Assembly: GCA_022702545.1 (NCBI GenBank)
Contig: JAHRBC010000004.1
Span: forward strand, 4,494,001 to 4,558,000
DNA: 64,000 bases
Origin: Phycomyces nitens
Lineage: Eukaryota; Mucoromycota; Mucoromycetes; Mucorales; Phycomycetaceae
Direction of reading: 5' to 3'
The notes below the pieces were generated by a model. That model searched no databases and was not told where the DNA came from. It was given only the letters and a program-made list of their open reading frames with translations. The position numbers and the translations under genes were made by a program. Each line of letters starts with the position of its first letter. Position 1 is the stretch's first letter. Shown one piece after another: positions 11,092 to 22,477 of this stretch.

Positions 11092-11204
11092 TACTGTGAG
11101 CACTGTGAGCACTGTGAGCACTGTGAGCACTGTGAGTACTGTGAGCACTGTGAGCACTGTGAGCACTGTGAGCACTGTGAGTACTGTGAGTACTGTGAGC
11201 ACTG
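11092..11204. repeat. 9-bp tandem repeat (ACTGTGAGC/T), about 12.5 copies
   Basis: Consecutive 9-base units ACTGTGAGC, with ACTGTGAGT variants at regular places. The unit is a multiple of three, so one plus-strand frame reads as Cys-Glu-His and Cys-Glu-Tyr triplets. The surrounding frame (10981-11268) has no other coding character, so it is called a minisatellite rather than a gene. Confidence 0.9.
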
Positions 11205-11856
11205 TACATTGGTGCCGTTGAAGAGCATATCTACAGTCATTTCAAAAGTCACATTCGAATTGGTCTAACAATCCTTGACAATGATGTCAGTTGATCCAAA
11301 AATAGAATCCTCTGCATTACAAGACATAAACGATTGATTTCCTTTGCTTTTATTCTGTTTAATCTTTATCTTATGCCTTTAAATGAGTATAAGAAGTCTC
11401 TTTGGAGATGGACAAGGAACATGCTGACAAAATATTTGATATCGAAACAAGTCTTTGTGGCCAATAGATATATTTCTCTAGTAAATAATTATCTAGTTCT
11501 CCTGCTGCAAAGTACTTTTGAAAAGATAAAAATAAAAGAGAAGATCAGGTCAATGTTGTATTCTTGAAGAACATGAGCAATGTCTCTAGGCATAACTAGA
11601 GCCTTGACAGATGAGAGCCAAGACGGCGTCATGGTCGGGTAGTCTAAAAAGGCTCAAGCACATCCAAGATGAACAAAGAAAGGCAAGTGGCATAAGTGAG
11701 GGGGGTGATGAAAGAAAGAGAAGAAGAAAAAAGAAAGTCTCGAGGGATGGCGTCCATGGCAGAAAATAAAGTATTTAGAATACTGTCCAGGGGTCTTTAG
11801 GCGTAGGCGCATACACAGGAATACTAGTAGGAGACATGAATCACTATTGTTATAAT

Positions 11857-12013
11857 GCTGCCCAAGGATGTGTCTTATCCAAGGCGTTGCAATAAAGTGG
11901 CTCAAAGGACATCAATTATGTGTCCCTTGCATTTCAAAATTCATTTGAAATAAATTCTAGTTTTTGGATATACAACTTTATTGCAACGCACATAATACAT
12001 ATCCTTGGGCAGC
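11857..12013. repeat. inverted repeat, two about 40-base arms
   Basis: The arm at 11857-11898 is the reverse complement, with mismatches, of 11975-12013. Both share GCTGCCCAAGGAT and GCGTTGCAATAAAGT, and a 76-base AT-rich spacer separates them. Read outward, each arm gives a similar peptide (FIAT..., HILGQH), and the arms differ in length by exactly three bases. It could be a foldback element or two head-to-head gene remnants. Confidence 0.7.
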
Positions 12014-12408
12014 ACCATGATACCATATATTACCAACGGTCAATCTTTTGTTATAGACTGTTTGTAACTATTGGGAGTACAACTCCAGGTGGGGTACTAG
12101 ATGGCCAAATGTTCTTTTACAGTATCCTCGATATCACGACTCCATTATCCCCAAGAAAATATCTATTTATCAATAAAGATATACAGATACAACTATTGGA
12201 CGCAGGATGAGCTATTGATATCACAGAGAAATTAATTCCAGGTATCAGCGATTGCTACACAAGCCGAAAAAGTGACCGATTGGCTATCCAAGCATGGGCG
12301 CTTTGGTCGTAAAAGCAATACACATTCATTTCAGAAACACTCCATTATAAATTTTTACAAATAAATTTATAGTATGAATATATAGATACCTAAAAAGTAA
12401 CAGCAAGC

Positions 12409-13390
12409 ATGCCTAATCCTGATCTTTTGTCCAACGTTGACAAGCGCTCAGGCACATGGGATGAAGTGAATGCCTCGCTCCATAATCGCCCTCATAGACC
12501 CCTCGTACGACCTAACAAGGTTCTCCCACTCTTCACTTCTTCAGGAAGTGAAGCTCTTCTTAGCCAGGATGCCGTTGCAGCAGCCTGGGCTAGAACGATC
12601 AATCCAACCAGTGTTGTTTTCCACATTGGCAAGATCGCTTCGGACGATGAGTTCTGTGAACTAATGGTCCAACAATTCGGACCTGCAGCGTCCTACATCC
12701 CCCGTCGATCCAAGTCACTGGATCTTATTGTCGAAGTTCTCTTCCCAAAACCCGAGACAAGACGCAAGGCCATCACTGATGGTCTCACCGTCAAAGGCTC
12801 TCGAATCGTCGCATCCCCTGGCTTCTCCTCGGATGCCAATATCGTCAAGGTCAACCTTTACGACATTCCCGCATGCCAAGTTGAGATTGATCTCTGTGAT
12901 CCTCTCAAGACGGTCATGGAACCTTATGGCAAGGTCATCCATGTCCGTGCCTATGTGGACCGTCATGGGCAATTCCGAGGGGAAGCTGCTGTGTTCCTGG
13001 ATACCTCGTCAGCTCCTCAGGCCCGACCACTCCAACCCCGCATCCACATCGGTGGATGTTTCAATGCTCCAATGATGGCCTGCTCCAAGGCTATGCCTCC
13101 CCATTTCTGGTACTGCCGTCAAGAGGGTCACCTCATCTCGGCTTGCCCCACACGTCCTCCTCAATGCCGCCGCTGCGGTGAAACAGGTTATTTGGCCAAC
13201 GAAACCCTTTGTCATTACCATTCGTGAAGCCACAGCTGGTATGACTAAAGCTCAAAAAGACGCCTGGCTAGAGATAAAGATAGCCACGGGTGACATTGAT
13301 GAACTCATGACCGACCTGACTGGCAACTCCACCAACTCCAGTAAGTATTCTTACTCCAGACGTGGTATCCGTGCCACAGATAATACTTAG
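12409..13390 (+). pseudogene. LINE ORF1 (RRM-like, CCHC knuckles), frameshifted
   Basis: Nucleic-acid-binding chaperone protein of the LINE. The open frame runs 12409-13227. A frameshift near 13190 moves the rest into another frame (EATAGMTKAQKDAWLEI onward, to about 13390). Residues 140-200 resemble an RRM (VKVNLYDIPACQVEIDL, then GQFRGEAAVFLD). The two C-terminal CCHC knuckles are both damaged: the first has Phe for its first Cys (FWYCRQEGHLISAC), the second Tyr in place of His (CRRCGETGYLANETLC). Mutation at exactly the zinc ligands plus the frameshift argue for relaxed selection. Confidence 0.8.
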
Positions 13391-13457
13391 TTTCTGTTTC
13401 TGTTCCGGTAGACCTCTCTCGTACGACTCCTGGTGGATCCAGGAAGCCCTCCTCTCA

Positions 13458-16400
13458 ATGAGTGGCGATTCCATTCGTATTGGGACTCTCAATGTGAGAG
13501 GTCTCATCAATGTTATCTCCAATCATTCATCTCCCAAAGCCCTTCCCTGCCGACACCTCCGATCTCTCACTCCTCCACTTTCTCTACTTGCTCTCCAGGA
13601 GACTCACACCCTCCCAGCCCATCAATCTCACCTTGACATACTCTTCCAGACCCAGTCTAGTCTCTGGACGAAACACTGTGGTCTCATATCTTTCAATCCT
13701 CTTCTCACACTTACCCTGCTCTCTGTTTCGGATGATGAACGAGTTCTTTCCGTCCTCGTATCTCATCTGGACAATCGCATTGATCCATTCACTCTAATAA
13801 TCGTCTACGGACCTAGCCCCACTGCACAACGGCGCTCTTTCTACAGCACTCTTGCACAAACTCTCTCTTCTACAAGTTTCAGCCACCCCACCTTTCTGCT
13901 TGGCGACTTTAATTGCAACCTACACCGACATACAACCCATCCTGTGTCCTGGCGTCAGTATCTTCAGCGTCACTTCGCCAATGCCATCACTCCACCCAAT
14001 ACGTCCTCCCTTCCTACTTTTTACAACGGCCTCCAACGCTCATGTATAGACTATATTTTCCGCCCCACCTCCATACGCACCACTGATCCCGAAATTACCT
14101 TCCTTAACCCGACCTGGACAGATCATAGCCTTCTCACTGTTTCCATCCCATTACTCCGCCCTTCAGGACCTGGTATATGGAGATTTAACACCACCTTTCT
14201 GTTGCATGACGAGTTCATCGATCAACTAACCGACCTCTTGGACTCTGCTGGTGACTCTCTTAGCAATGTGGCTAATGCCGCAGATCAATGGGACTTGCTC
14301 AAGCAGGCCATTAAAACCTTCTCCACCTCTTATGCCAAAAAGATTGCCAGACGCCGTCGACACATCGAGCGTGATCTGCACAAGCAACGCTCCCACCTTC
14401 TCCGCCACCAATCTCTCCTTGGTCTCAACCACGTTGAAGCAAAGATTGCCGATATTCAAGCCACCACCACCACCACCCTCCTAACACAACGTGCGAGTGT
14501 TTGATGGACCGAAGAAAGTGAGTAATTTAATGCTTACTTCTACCGGGTCATCAAATCTCGCACCGCATCCCGCTCTATTACCTCCCTTTGCGACCACACC
14601 AACAACCAAACGTTCACCTCCACTTCTGCAATTCTTAACCATATGCGCCAATTCTACTAGACCCTCTACACAGCCGATCCAATCGACCTTTAGGCCAGTG
14701 CGAATCTAATGGAGAATGTTTCCTCCTCTGCACGTCTATCTTCCTCTGATACTCCAGACTCCTTCACCCCATCACTGTCTTTGAGCTCGATGACACCCTT
14801 AAACTTACGCCCAGCAACTCAAGCCTGGGGTTGGATGGATTTCCGTATCCTTTGTGGAAACAGTTGTTCCTCCATCCCTACGTGCGACAGCTGGTTGAGG
14901 CAGTTTACCAAGATGCACTCCATGGTGTATTTCCACCCTCCTGGCTTGAGAAAGTACTGGTCTTACTCCCCAAAGCCGGTGATACCTCCATGCTCAAAAA
15001 CTGGCGTCCAATCTCACTCATAAATTGTGATGCTAAAATCTTCACAAAGCTCCTGACAGCCAGACTCTAGTCCTGTATCAGCCCTCTCATCACTCCTTTC
15101 CAATCCGGCTTCATGTCTCAACGCTTCATCGCTGACAATGGTCTCCTTACTAAGTTGATCATGGATTATGCCAACTCGACAGGCCACTCTGGCATTGGAC
15201 TCCTTTTGCACCAGGAAAAGGCCTACGATAGGGTTCATCCCGACTATCTCCAACAAGTCCTTTCTCGCTTCGGTTTCCCCTCCTCTATAATCACCTGTGT
15301 CTCTAATCTCTTCTTCTCGACCGACCTTAAGATTAATGTCAATGGTTTCCTCTCTCGCCCTCTTTCCCAAGCTCGAGGACTCAGACAGGGTGATCCTATG
15401 TCTCCGGTTCTGTTTAACCTGGCTTTCGAACTACTCTTGCGCCGCCTCATACATGATCCTCTGTTCCCTGGTTTTGAGATACCTGGTACTTCCACCCATC
15501 CCTCGCCATCTCCCATTAAACTACTGGCTTACGCTGATGATCTATCAGTGTTCCTTCCAAGAATTCAAGATATGCACTTGCTACAACACCACCTCGCCAC
15601 TTATGCCTCTGCTTCTAATGCACGCATCAATCTTCATAAGACTCAAGCCTTTTCTTTGTCGGGCAGACCACTCCCTCACTGGATGGACACCCTTCACAAT
15701 TTACAGATCAACGATTGGCATGATCGTAGCTCTCCTGACCCTCTTCGATACCTTGGTTTTCCCATCATTTCTTCTCTCGCCCAACGAAACTCCTTTTGCT
15801 CACAAATCTTGGCCAAAATAGAACGTGCCTCACACATACACCTCTCTCGATCTTTGTCCTTTCGCGGCCGCGCTACCGTCCTCAACTCTCTCATCTTGTC
15901 TAAACTTTGACATGTTCTTCGTGTTGTCTCTGTTCCTGCTACTTTCTTTACCAACATTCGATCGCTTATGGGTCGATTTCTCCAACATCGAAGTTTCCCT
16001 CCCGTCAAGCTCGACACCCTTTGTCTCCCATTGAAAATCGGTGGTTTAGGTGCCCTAAATCCGAAACTGCAACAAGGCGCTCTTTAACTTCGATGGTTTC
16101 GACCTCTACTCCACGTCCCCTCGTCAATCTCTGGTCTGGTGATTCCCTGGCTGTTGCATCTCCTCCATTACTACCTTCCTGACTTTCACCCCCTGCTTCC
16201 TTTCATTTTCCCTACTCTTTTACACCGTCAGTTTTGCTCTTTCAGCAGTCCTTTCTACAATCTCTTTGCGGCATGCGATCTCTTGCCACATAACTTCGAC
16301 TCAACTGTGATAAATTTGGCTACCTCTCTGGACGTTCCTTTGGCCTCGGCCACAATTGTTTACCATAGTCTTCCTGCCTTTCCTTCTTCTTGGAAAGATC

Positions 16401-17155
16401 TCAGGATCAAGGATGCCTACGAAATTGATCATACCTTGGATGTTCTCTATCGTCACTCTCCCTCCTCCTTTCCTCGATCGCCTGGTATACTTCGCAAGTT
16501 TTTCACCCGTATAGATCAGCACTCGCTTTTCTTACAAGGTTTTATCATCCGCGCTTGCTTGCCTCAAAGCATTCTAACTGCCCAATTTCCTGATCTTTCG
16601 CCTCGGACTGGCTCAGACGTCGACCCTTCCACGCTTCTATCTACCCTCTCTCCAAACTTCCCTTGGCGCCGCCTTTCCACACGCCAATTCCGTTTCTCAT
16701 GTGAAGTTGCCATCTTATCCACTGAAGATGTACCATTGACAACCCGTACCATCCAATGGCGCAAATTCTGGGCTTTTGTTATTCCCTACGCCACCCACAA
16801 CATTTGATTCAGACTGCTCCATTCCAAGATTTCCTGTCGCTCAATCTTGCATCGCCTTATTCCCATCAAGCTACCTCTCTGGCAAAACTTCTGGCAGTTA
16901 CACTTTGGCTTTGTTCCTCAAACCACTGACATCCACAATGCATTGTATCTGTTTCAATTTCCTCCTCCCCTTGACACCACCTTGCAGCCAGACTCCATCC
17001 TGGGTTCTGTACTTCTAGCCATGTGGCGACACCACTGGGGATTCATATTTGACAAAGTGCCTTTTCTTGCCACCAATGCCGTTACCACAGCTACTTCCTT
17101 GCTTTCCTGCCTACACGCCAAAGAACACATCGATCAATGCCATTCTCCTGTCTAG
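13458..17155 (+). pseudogene. LINE ORF2 endonuclease-reverse transcriptase, multiple stops
   Basis: ATG at 13458 opens an EEP-type endonuclease with the motifs in order: IRIGTLNVRGL, LLALQETH, LLGDFNC, SCIDYIF and DHSLL. This frame meets TGA at 14502 and further stops near 14528 and 14660. A shift between about 14665 and 14830 leads to the reverse transcriptase frame: NWRPISLINCDAKIFTKLL, EKAYDRVH, GLRQGDPMSPVLFN, AYADDLS (catalytic YADD at about 15530) and LRYLGFPI. In-frame stops follow at 15068 (TAG), 15908 (TGA), about 16085 (TAA) and 16805 (TGA), and the C-terminal region ends at TAG 17153-17155. Domain order is that of L1/Tx1-like elements. No RNase H motif was seen. Confidence 0.88.
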
Positions 17156-17388
17156 CTAACTAGCACCCAACCTCTTTCCTCTTATCCCTAAACAAAAAAA
17201 AAGAATGAATGAATGAAGTTGAATTGCAAAAAAAACCTTTTTTTTCGACGGAAATCGTTGTTGTTGTAACCCAATCACGAGGATTTTATGAAAACATGCA
17301 ATGATAGAGGATATTGATAAAGGATATAGAAGATAAATGGGACAAGCAAGGAAAAGAATGGGGTATCGATAATCAATGAAAAATAAAA

Positions 17389-19212
17389 TCAGTTCAGAAA
17401 GTCAAAAACTGCGTTCACCTGTTTTTGCACAGACAGGTTGCATGCAACGATGGATGGCATCATTTGTTTTGCAAGTTTTTTAAGATATGCATTCAGGTTT
17501 TGGTTATTCACTATGGGAATATTATCGTTTTGACCAATGAGATCGCGGATCTTATCCATGACTTCCTTCGTTTTACCACACGCATCGAAATTTACATCTT
17601 CTTTGTTTAGTGTGGCAGTGTTGCCGTGTTTCATTATTTTCACTGCAATCGATCGGAATATGATTCCCGGAGAGTTTCTCCCTCGATCATGTTCAGCAAT
17701 TGTAAAGAGAGTATAGGGATGACAGATTGTTGATGACGTTAGAGGGCCGCTTGCTCGACACAAGGTGTAGCTGGTAGCATAGTCAAAGTGGGTTCGTAGT
17801 TGACGCAGTTGGCTTATCATACTACCGTGGCTTGATACACATGTTGCCATTGGGTTAGAGAGAATTGTCCTGGCTTTGTTCAAGCACTCAGTATCCACGA
17901 AGATTCTGCATGCCAGCGAGTCTTGCATGTTTTTGAGTAAAAAATTGGTCGTTATTCCACCAATGGAAGCATGGTGCATTTCATCTAGGCGGATGCTTGA
18001 TGTGACCAAAGCATTTGAGACTTCCGTACCAATGACCAGCTTATGGCCTTCACGTCCTTTCAATAATACTGGCCAGACACCATGATGGATGGTTTGAATC
18101 GGGGGAGGATGTGACGTGGCAACGACGCCATCTTTTATTTTGCCGAAAGATTCTCGATGCTGATCGATGCATCTTGTTCTCCCATACATTTCAATGGTGT
18201 TTATCATCAGAGCTTGATTATTACGCGAATTAACAAGGATCGAGCCGGCCAATACCACTGCCGAAAAATATTTCACTTGCGGGTAAAACTCCCAATCTTT
18301 GTTCATCATTGAGCAAACTTCGTCGGTCAAAGGCTCATACTTTCGTTGACGTAGCAGATTGGCATACGGAGACTGCGCAATAATTGTCATTAAATCTGTA
18401 TCAATCGGAGGGGTACATTTGACACACAAATTGATACTACTTTCAACATCTCCAAAAGGTCGTTTTAATGGAAGAATCGGGTGAATGGTGTCGTGCTTCG
18501 ACACAAGGCGACGAATAACAGTTTCATGAGCGAGCGCATTGACTTCCACGCCTTCATTATCAATGATTGCAAATGGGCGTAGATGCATATTATCAAGAAT
18601 ATGAAGCGATTTGATCTTGTCTTTCTTGTCGCTGTCTTGATCTTGGCATGCATAAATGATCGCGTCATCGAATGTTCGGCGCATACTGGATGAAATAGTT
18701 GAAGTTGTCATGGGCGAAACTTGCAAATCCAACAATGGTTCGATGATGGGTAATTCAGTGACTTTTACGTTGTATCCTTCTTGATGTAAATCGTCACTAT
18801 CGTCATTAGTAGCATTGTTTCTGTCGTCGTCTTCTGCAACCAATATGCCCTTTGTGTTTTCGCTAATCCTCAAAAAAAAAATCAGACACTAGATTTGCGA
18901 GTTGTTATTTTACGTTTCACAAGAAGTTTTTCCTTCATGAATGTGTTTATCGATATGGTTGCCAAGTAACATCAAGGTATCAAAAATGTCGCTACAACAC
19001 GGACAGGCGAACTTGATGGCGTCCGCATTACTCTTGCGCCATGTGCGTGTGTATTTTTGGCAAATGTTTGGAATGCGTTTCCCCGTATCCAGTGAATCAA
19101 GGATGACATTCTCCACTACAGCATAATGACGTCTCAAGTTGTTTTTGCGTTGGAATCCACCTTTTTCACATTTGTGGCACGCGTTGTCAATGAATAAAAG
19201 AAGCGTTGTCAT
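17389..19212 (-). CDS. unrecognised 592-residue protein with N-terminal zinc fingers
   Basis: Exon 1 (19212-18914) and exon 2 (18868-17389) are joined by a GT-AG intron with a CTGAT branch point and keep the frame. The N-terminus has two Cys/His clusters. The first is CHKC with a following RRH. The second is CPCCSDIFDTLMLLGNHIDKH, a good C2H2 pattern (C-X2-C-X12-H-X3-H). The remaining 480 residues show an acidic stretch (EDDDRNNATNDDSDD) and no domain I recognise. It lies directly downstream of the LINE on the opposite strand and next to other transposons. It could be a host gene or part of an unclassified mobile element. The frame is intact over 1.8 kb, which implies recent or present selection. 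Confidence 0.65.
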
Positions 19213-19321
19213 GACAATTATAAAAATTGAAAGGAGAGGTTCATTTTTAGGACCTCATTTTTTTCGTTTTCTCCTGTTGTTTTTTGCAACCCCGCTGCCC
19301 AATCAGGATTCACGATTATCC

Positions 19322-19369
19322 TGCTCTTCTGCTCTTCTGCTCTTCTGCTCTTCTGCTCTTCTGCTCCTC
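19322..19369. repeat. 8-bp tandem repeat TGCTCTTC, six copies
   Basis: Six consecutive TGCTCTTC units, the last with one change, just upstream of the C2H2 gene's start (read on the minus strand). Possible effect on promoter spacing; otherwise a simple repeat. Confidence 0.9.
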
Positions 19370-19499
19370 TACAGATGTGTAACTTATGATTATAACTTTT
19401 TTTTGTTGAGGCATTTACCAAAACATTTAGCAGAATGAGAAACAAAGCCTTTGAAATCACTGAGATATAAACTGTCACAGGCTTCAGCAATTCTAGTCA

Positions 19500-19606
19500 T
19501 TGATGATTCTTTTTCTAAGAACTTATTTCACTTGACTTTACTCTTGACAACCGACCAGAACTGTTCAATTGGATTCAATTCAGGAGAATATGGAGGCAGA
19601 TAAGTA
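19500..19606 (-). pseudogene. C-terminal remnant of a DDE_3 transposase, interrupted
   Basis: On the minus strand this stretch reads ACT-TAT-CTG then PPYSPELNPIEQFW, the third catalytic block (Glu) of IS630/Tc1-type DDE transposases, followed by SVVKSKVK, a stop and further degraded helix (RIAEACDSLYLSDFKGF). Immediately before TYLPPYSPEL the frame is cut by the TA of the Tc1-type insertion. The continuation (LHTLQLVLY, with a stop further up) lies at 20961-21020 beyond that insertion. It is therefore an older transposon split by a younger one. Confidence 0.7.
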
Positions 19607-20960
19607 TAAACTCAGATAAAAGAATGTTTGGACCTCTGCAAATAATTTTTTAAGGAAAGAAATGCTTACATTTATTCAACATACAATATCTCAACAGTGA
19701 TGATAGCTAGAGCATCCAAACTTGAAACATAAAAAGATATGCATATAAAGTATTCATTTATTTAAAAAAAATAAGAAACTAGTATCCAGTATGACTGCCT
19801 TTTGCGTCAATTACTGCCTGGCATCGATTTTGCACACTCCCCACTAAACGTGAAGCAAGTTCATTGCCCAGTATCTTCCATTGTCGTTGCATTGCAACCT
19901 TCAAATCGGCCACATTTTGGATACCGGCTCTTACTTCACTCATCTTTACCTCGAGGGCCCACCAAACGTGCTCAATGGGATTTAAATCAGGATTTTGAGC
20001 AGACCAGTACTCAAAGCCCTTGATTGCATGGCCCTCTTTCCACCACTTCTCATACAAGCCAGTATGGCAGCTGGCGCCGTCTTCTTGGAGCATAAACTCC
20101 CTATCCTGTTTCTCTGACAGATTTTTGACCCAGGGAAGGAAGTTCTGGGCCAAAGTGTTGACATATAGGTCTTGGTTTACATTGCCTTCGAGGAATACCA
20201 AAGGGCCAAAACCACCTGTCCAGAAACTACTCCATATCATGGCACTACCCTTACCCTACTTTATCACTGGTAGAATATGCCCTTCTTGGTACCTTTCTCC
20301 AACTCGTCCGAGCACCCGAGCACCGCCATCATTGCCCTCGACTATGATTCGTGACTCATCAGACCAGACTACACTCCTCCATTGGTCATCTGTCCAATTG
20401 ACATGATCCTTGGCCCATTGCAGTCTTCTTTGCTTGTGTCTTTCTGTCAAAGCTGGCTTATGAGCTGCAATATAAGAAACAAAGCCAAGGTTCTTGAGAC
20501 AACTGATTACTGTTGCTTTACAGACAATAATCTCCATCTCCTGCAATGCCAATCTCAGCTGATTGTAATTGGCAAATGGATTCTTCCGTACGCATTGCAC
20601 AAGATGTCTCTCTGTCCTCTCGTCAATTATTCTTGGTCGTCCAGAGCTCTTTCTAGGAAGGGGCGATCCTGTTTCTTTTAATCTCTTAATGATCTTCTTG
20701 ACAGTTGACAAATTAATTTCGACAATTGCCGAAATCCTTGCGGGACCAATCTCAGCCAAGTGCAGGTACATGATTCCACCAAACTTGAGCTCATCAGCCT
20801 TATAATATGGGCCGCGAATGTTCTCTGCTGCAAATGATATTTTCATGTTGGTGTCGATTAGTAAAAAGAAGAGAAAACAATATTTTTATTTTTCAAAAAA
20901 AAAAAAACCGTTTTTTTAAGATTTTTGTGAGAGGTCCAAACATTTTTGTGTCTGAGTTTA
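19607..20960 (-). mobile_element. Tc1/mariner transposon with TA target duplication
   Basis: Imperfect terminal inverted repeats: TAAACTCAGATAAAAGAATG at 19607 and, on the other strand from 20960, TAAACTCAGACACAAAAATG, both followed by TTTGGACCTCT. TA flanks both sides (19605-19606 and 20961-20962), the target duplication of this superfamily. The total of about 1.35 kb fits one transposase gene. Inserted in an older DDE_3 transposase remnant. Confidence 0.85.
19779..20846 (-). pseudogene. Tc1-type transposase with one premature stop
   Basis: ATG 20846 to TAG 19779: 356 codons in one frame, interrupted only by TAG at 20258-20256 (codon 197). Order: N-terminal helix-turn-helix region (ISAIVEINLSTVKKIIKRL), GRPR hook, second DNA-binding region, catalytic D in VVWSDES, second D in LQEDGASCHT, and E in NPDLNPIEHVW. 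Every catalytic residue is present, so the copy is one base change from open and looks recently inactivated. Readthrough or a neighbouring active copy cannot be excluded. Confidence 0.88.
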
Positions 20961-21340
20961 TAAAGCACCAGTTGAAGTGTGTGCAGCTCATTGCAATTCT
21001 ATGCCAAATCAATTACACACACTTCAAAAGAGCAAAGGATTGCACACAAAATAATAATAAAAAATAATACCATATATAATTAACACTATGCTTTGCTCTT
21101 TATTTTAGTAAGTTTTGATACTATGTACATATAGTAGAAAGTGAGAAAACAGGGATGCTAGCATAGAGAAGTATACTTTTATTTGGTAGGAGTCAAATTT
21201 GGGCCATTAGCCAACCTATGGGTCTGCATATTGACATAAGAGATTATATTAATAGCTTTCTAAAATTATAAGTTGGCATTTAGGCCATACTTAAGTAGGA
21301 GACAAGGAAAAGGGCTCGTAAGAAAACAAAAGTTACAAAT

Positions 21341-21735
21341 ATGAAAAAACACACACACACAAATAATAAAGAAATCAAACAAGAGCCTCTCGACCCAGGT
21401 AAGAATTGTCGTTATTTTCAAGGATAAATTGATACCAAAAACAATACTGACTAATAACCATATCTTTAGTCGATGTTCTGTTAAAAGAGGGGGGTTCAAG
21501 AGATCTCCCACAGCTCAAGATAAGTACGAGTATGGTCATCGTATATCTGTTGGCAAAAGGGACATACTTTCTCTTGCTCCGTATCCAGAAGAAGCCATTG
21601 ATCTTACTGATATCAATTAATTTTTCGATATTAATGGTGGATTCGGAATTATATATCAGCTTTTTTAAAGATCTTTACAAAAATAAAGCTATCAGAAATC
21701 CGAGTCGCGCGTTGGATAGCCATAGCATTGTTTAA
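21341..21735 (+). CDS. possible small 2-exon gene, unrecognised
   Basis: A textbook intron (CCCAG|GTAAGAATTG, branch TACTGAC, acceptor ATCTTTAG) occupies 21399-21469. From ATG 21341, exon 2 joins in frame to TAG 21735 for 107 residues. The alternative frame of exon 2 (KRGGFKRSPTAQDKYEYGH to IDLTDIN, stop 21620) has more protein-like composition but no start. No family was recognised. It may be a decayed gene end. Confidence 0.3.
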
Positions 21736-22477
21736 TGTATCTCACGATTTCATTTTTAATTAAATAGCTTTTAGAAAAGTCGATAGTTAAAGCTAAATGC
21801 ACCATATTATAGATAATGTAAAATTGTTCAACAATCAGAATCTGTGGCACAAACATTCTGTCGATTTTAAAGTTAATGTTATGTATCAATCACTTGAAGA
21901 ACTTGAAACAAGGTACAAAAATGGATAGAAAGATGATACCGGCTGTAAAAACAAACACTTGTACAATAATAATGTACTAATCTTGACCTTTATATTCTAG
22001 AGAAAAAGACTCTACTCTAACCCAGTTGGTATAATTAATGTTATAGCGCTTTCTTTATAGACAAGAATTGCTGTATTCATATTATAGCTTGAAAAAAAAA
22101 GGATGCTCAAGACATGATACCAAACCTGGTGTTTTCTATTAATGCCATTAAACTATATACAGCATGTTATGGAATTTGTTTCAAATTGGGTACGCTTTTG
22201 ATTTTTCATCGTAACAAAAATGTACTGAAGCACTTGAATACAGCTGTGCTCCAAACACTATTGTTGACTACAGACTGGTCCATCTTATTGTAGGAAAAAT
22301 GTATAGAGATCAGCATACTATTGCTAGATTATACTGAAATAATGAATAAAAACATGCACTTTTGGTAATAATATTTGTTTCAACATCTACAATACTAGCT
22401 TTTTGGGATTCTTAATGCTGATTTTAATATAATGTTTTGCATGTTTAATTACAAATTTGTTTCCTGTGGACTTGGAG
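21736..22477. other. intergenic, AT-rich
   Basis: No supported gene; 3' flank of the BTB gene. Confidence 0.4.

Larger units (their letters stand above)
12380..17220 (+). mobile_element. non-LTR retrotransposon (LINE, APE-endonuclease class), decayed
   Basis: A near full-length two-ORF LINE. Order: ORF1 with an RRM-like region and zinc knuckles, then ORF2 with an apurinic endonuclease and a reverse transcriptase, then an A run and a short GAAT repeat at 17194-17217 where a LINE tail would be. ORF2 carries several in-frame stops and at least one frameshift, so the copy cannot be autonomous. Base composition is visibly more GC-rich than the flanks. The 5' end and target-site duplication were not found; the limits are estimates. 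Confidence 0.88.

Noticed and set aside
10981..11268. Cys-rich 95-residue ORF
   Set aside because: Its only notable part is the 9-bp tandem repeat; flanks lack coding character.
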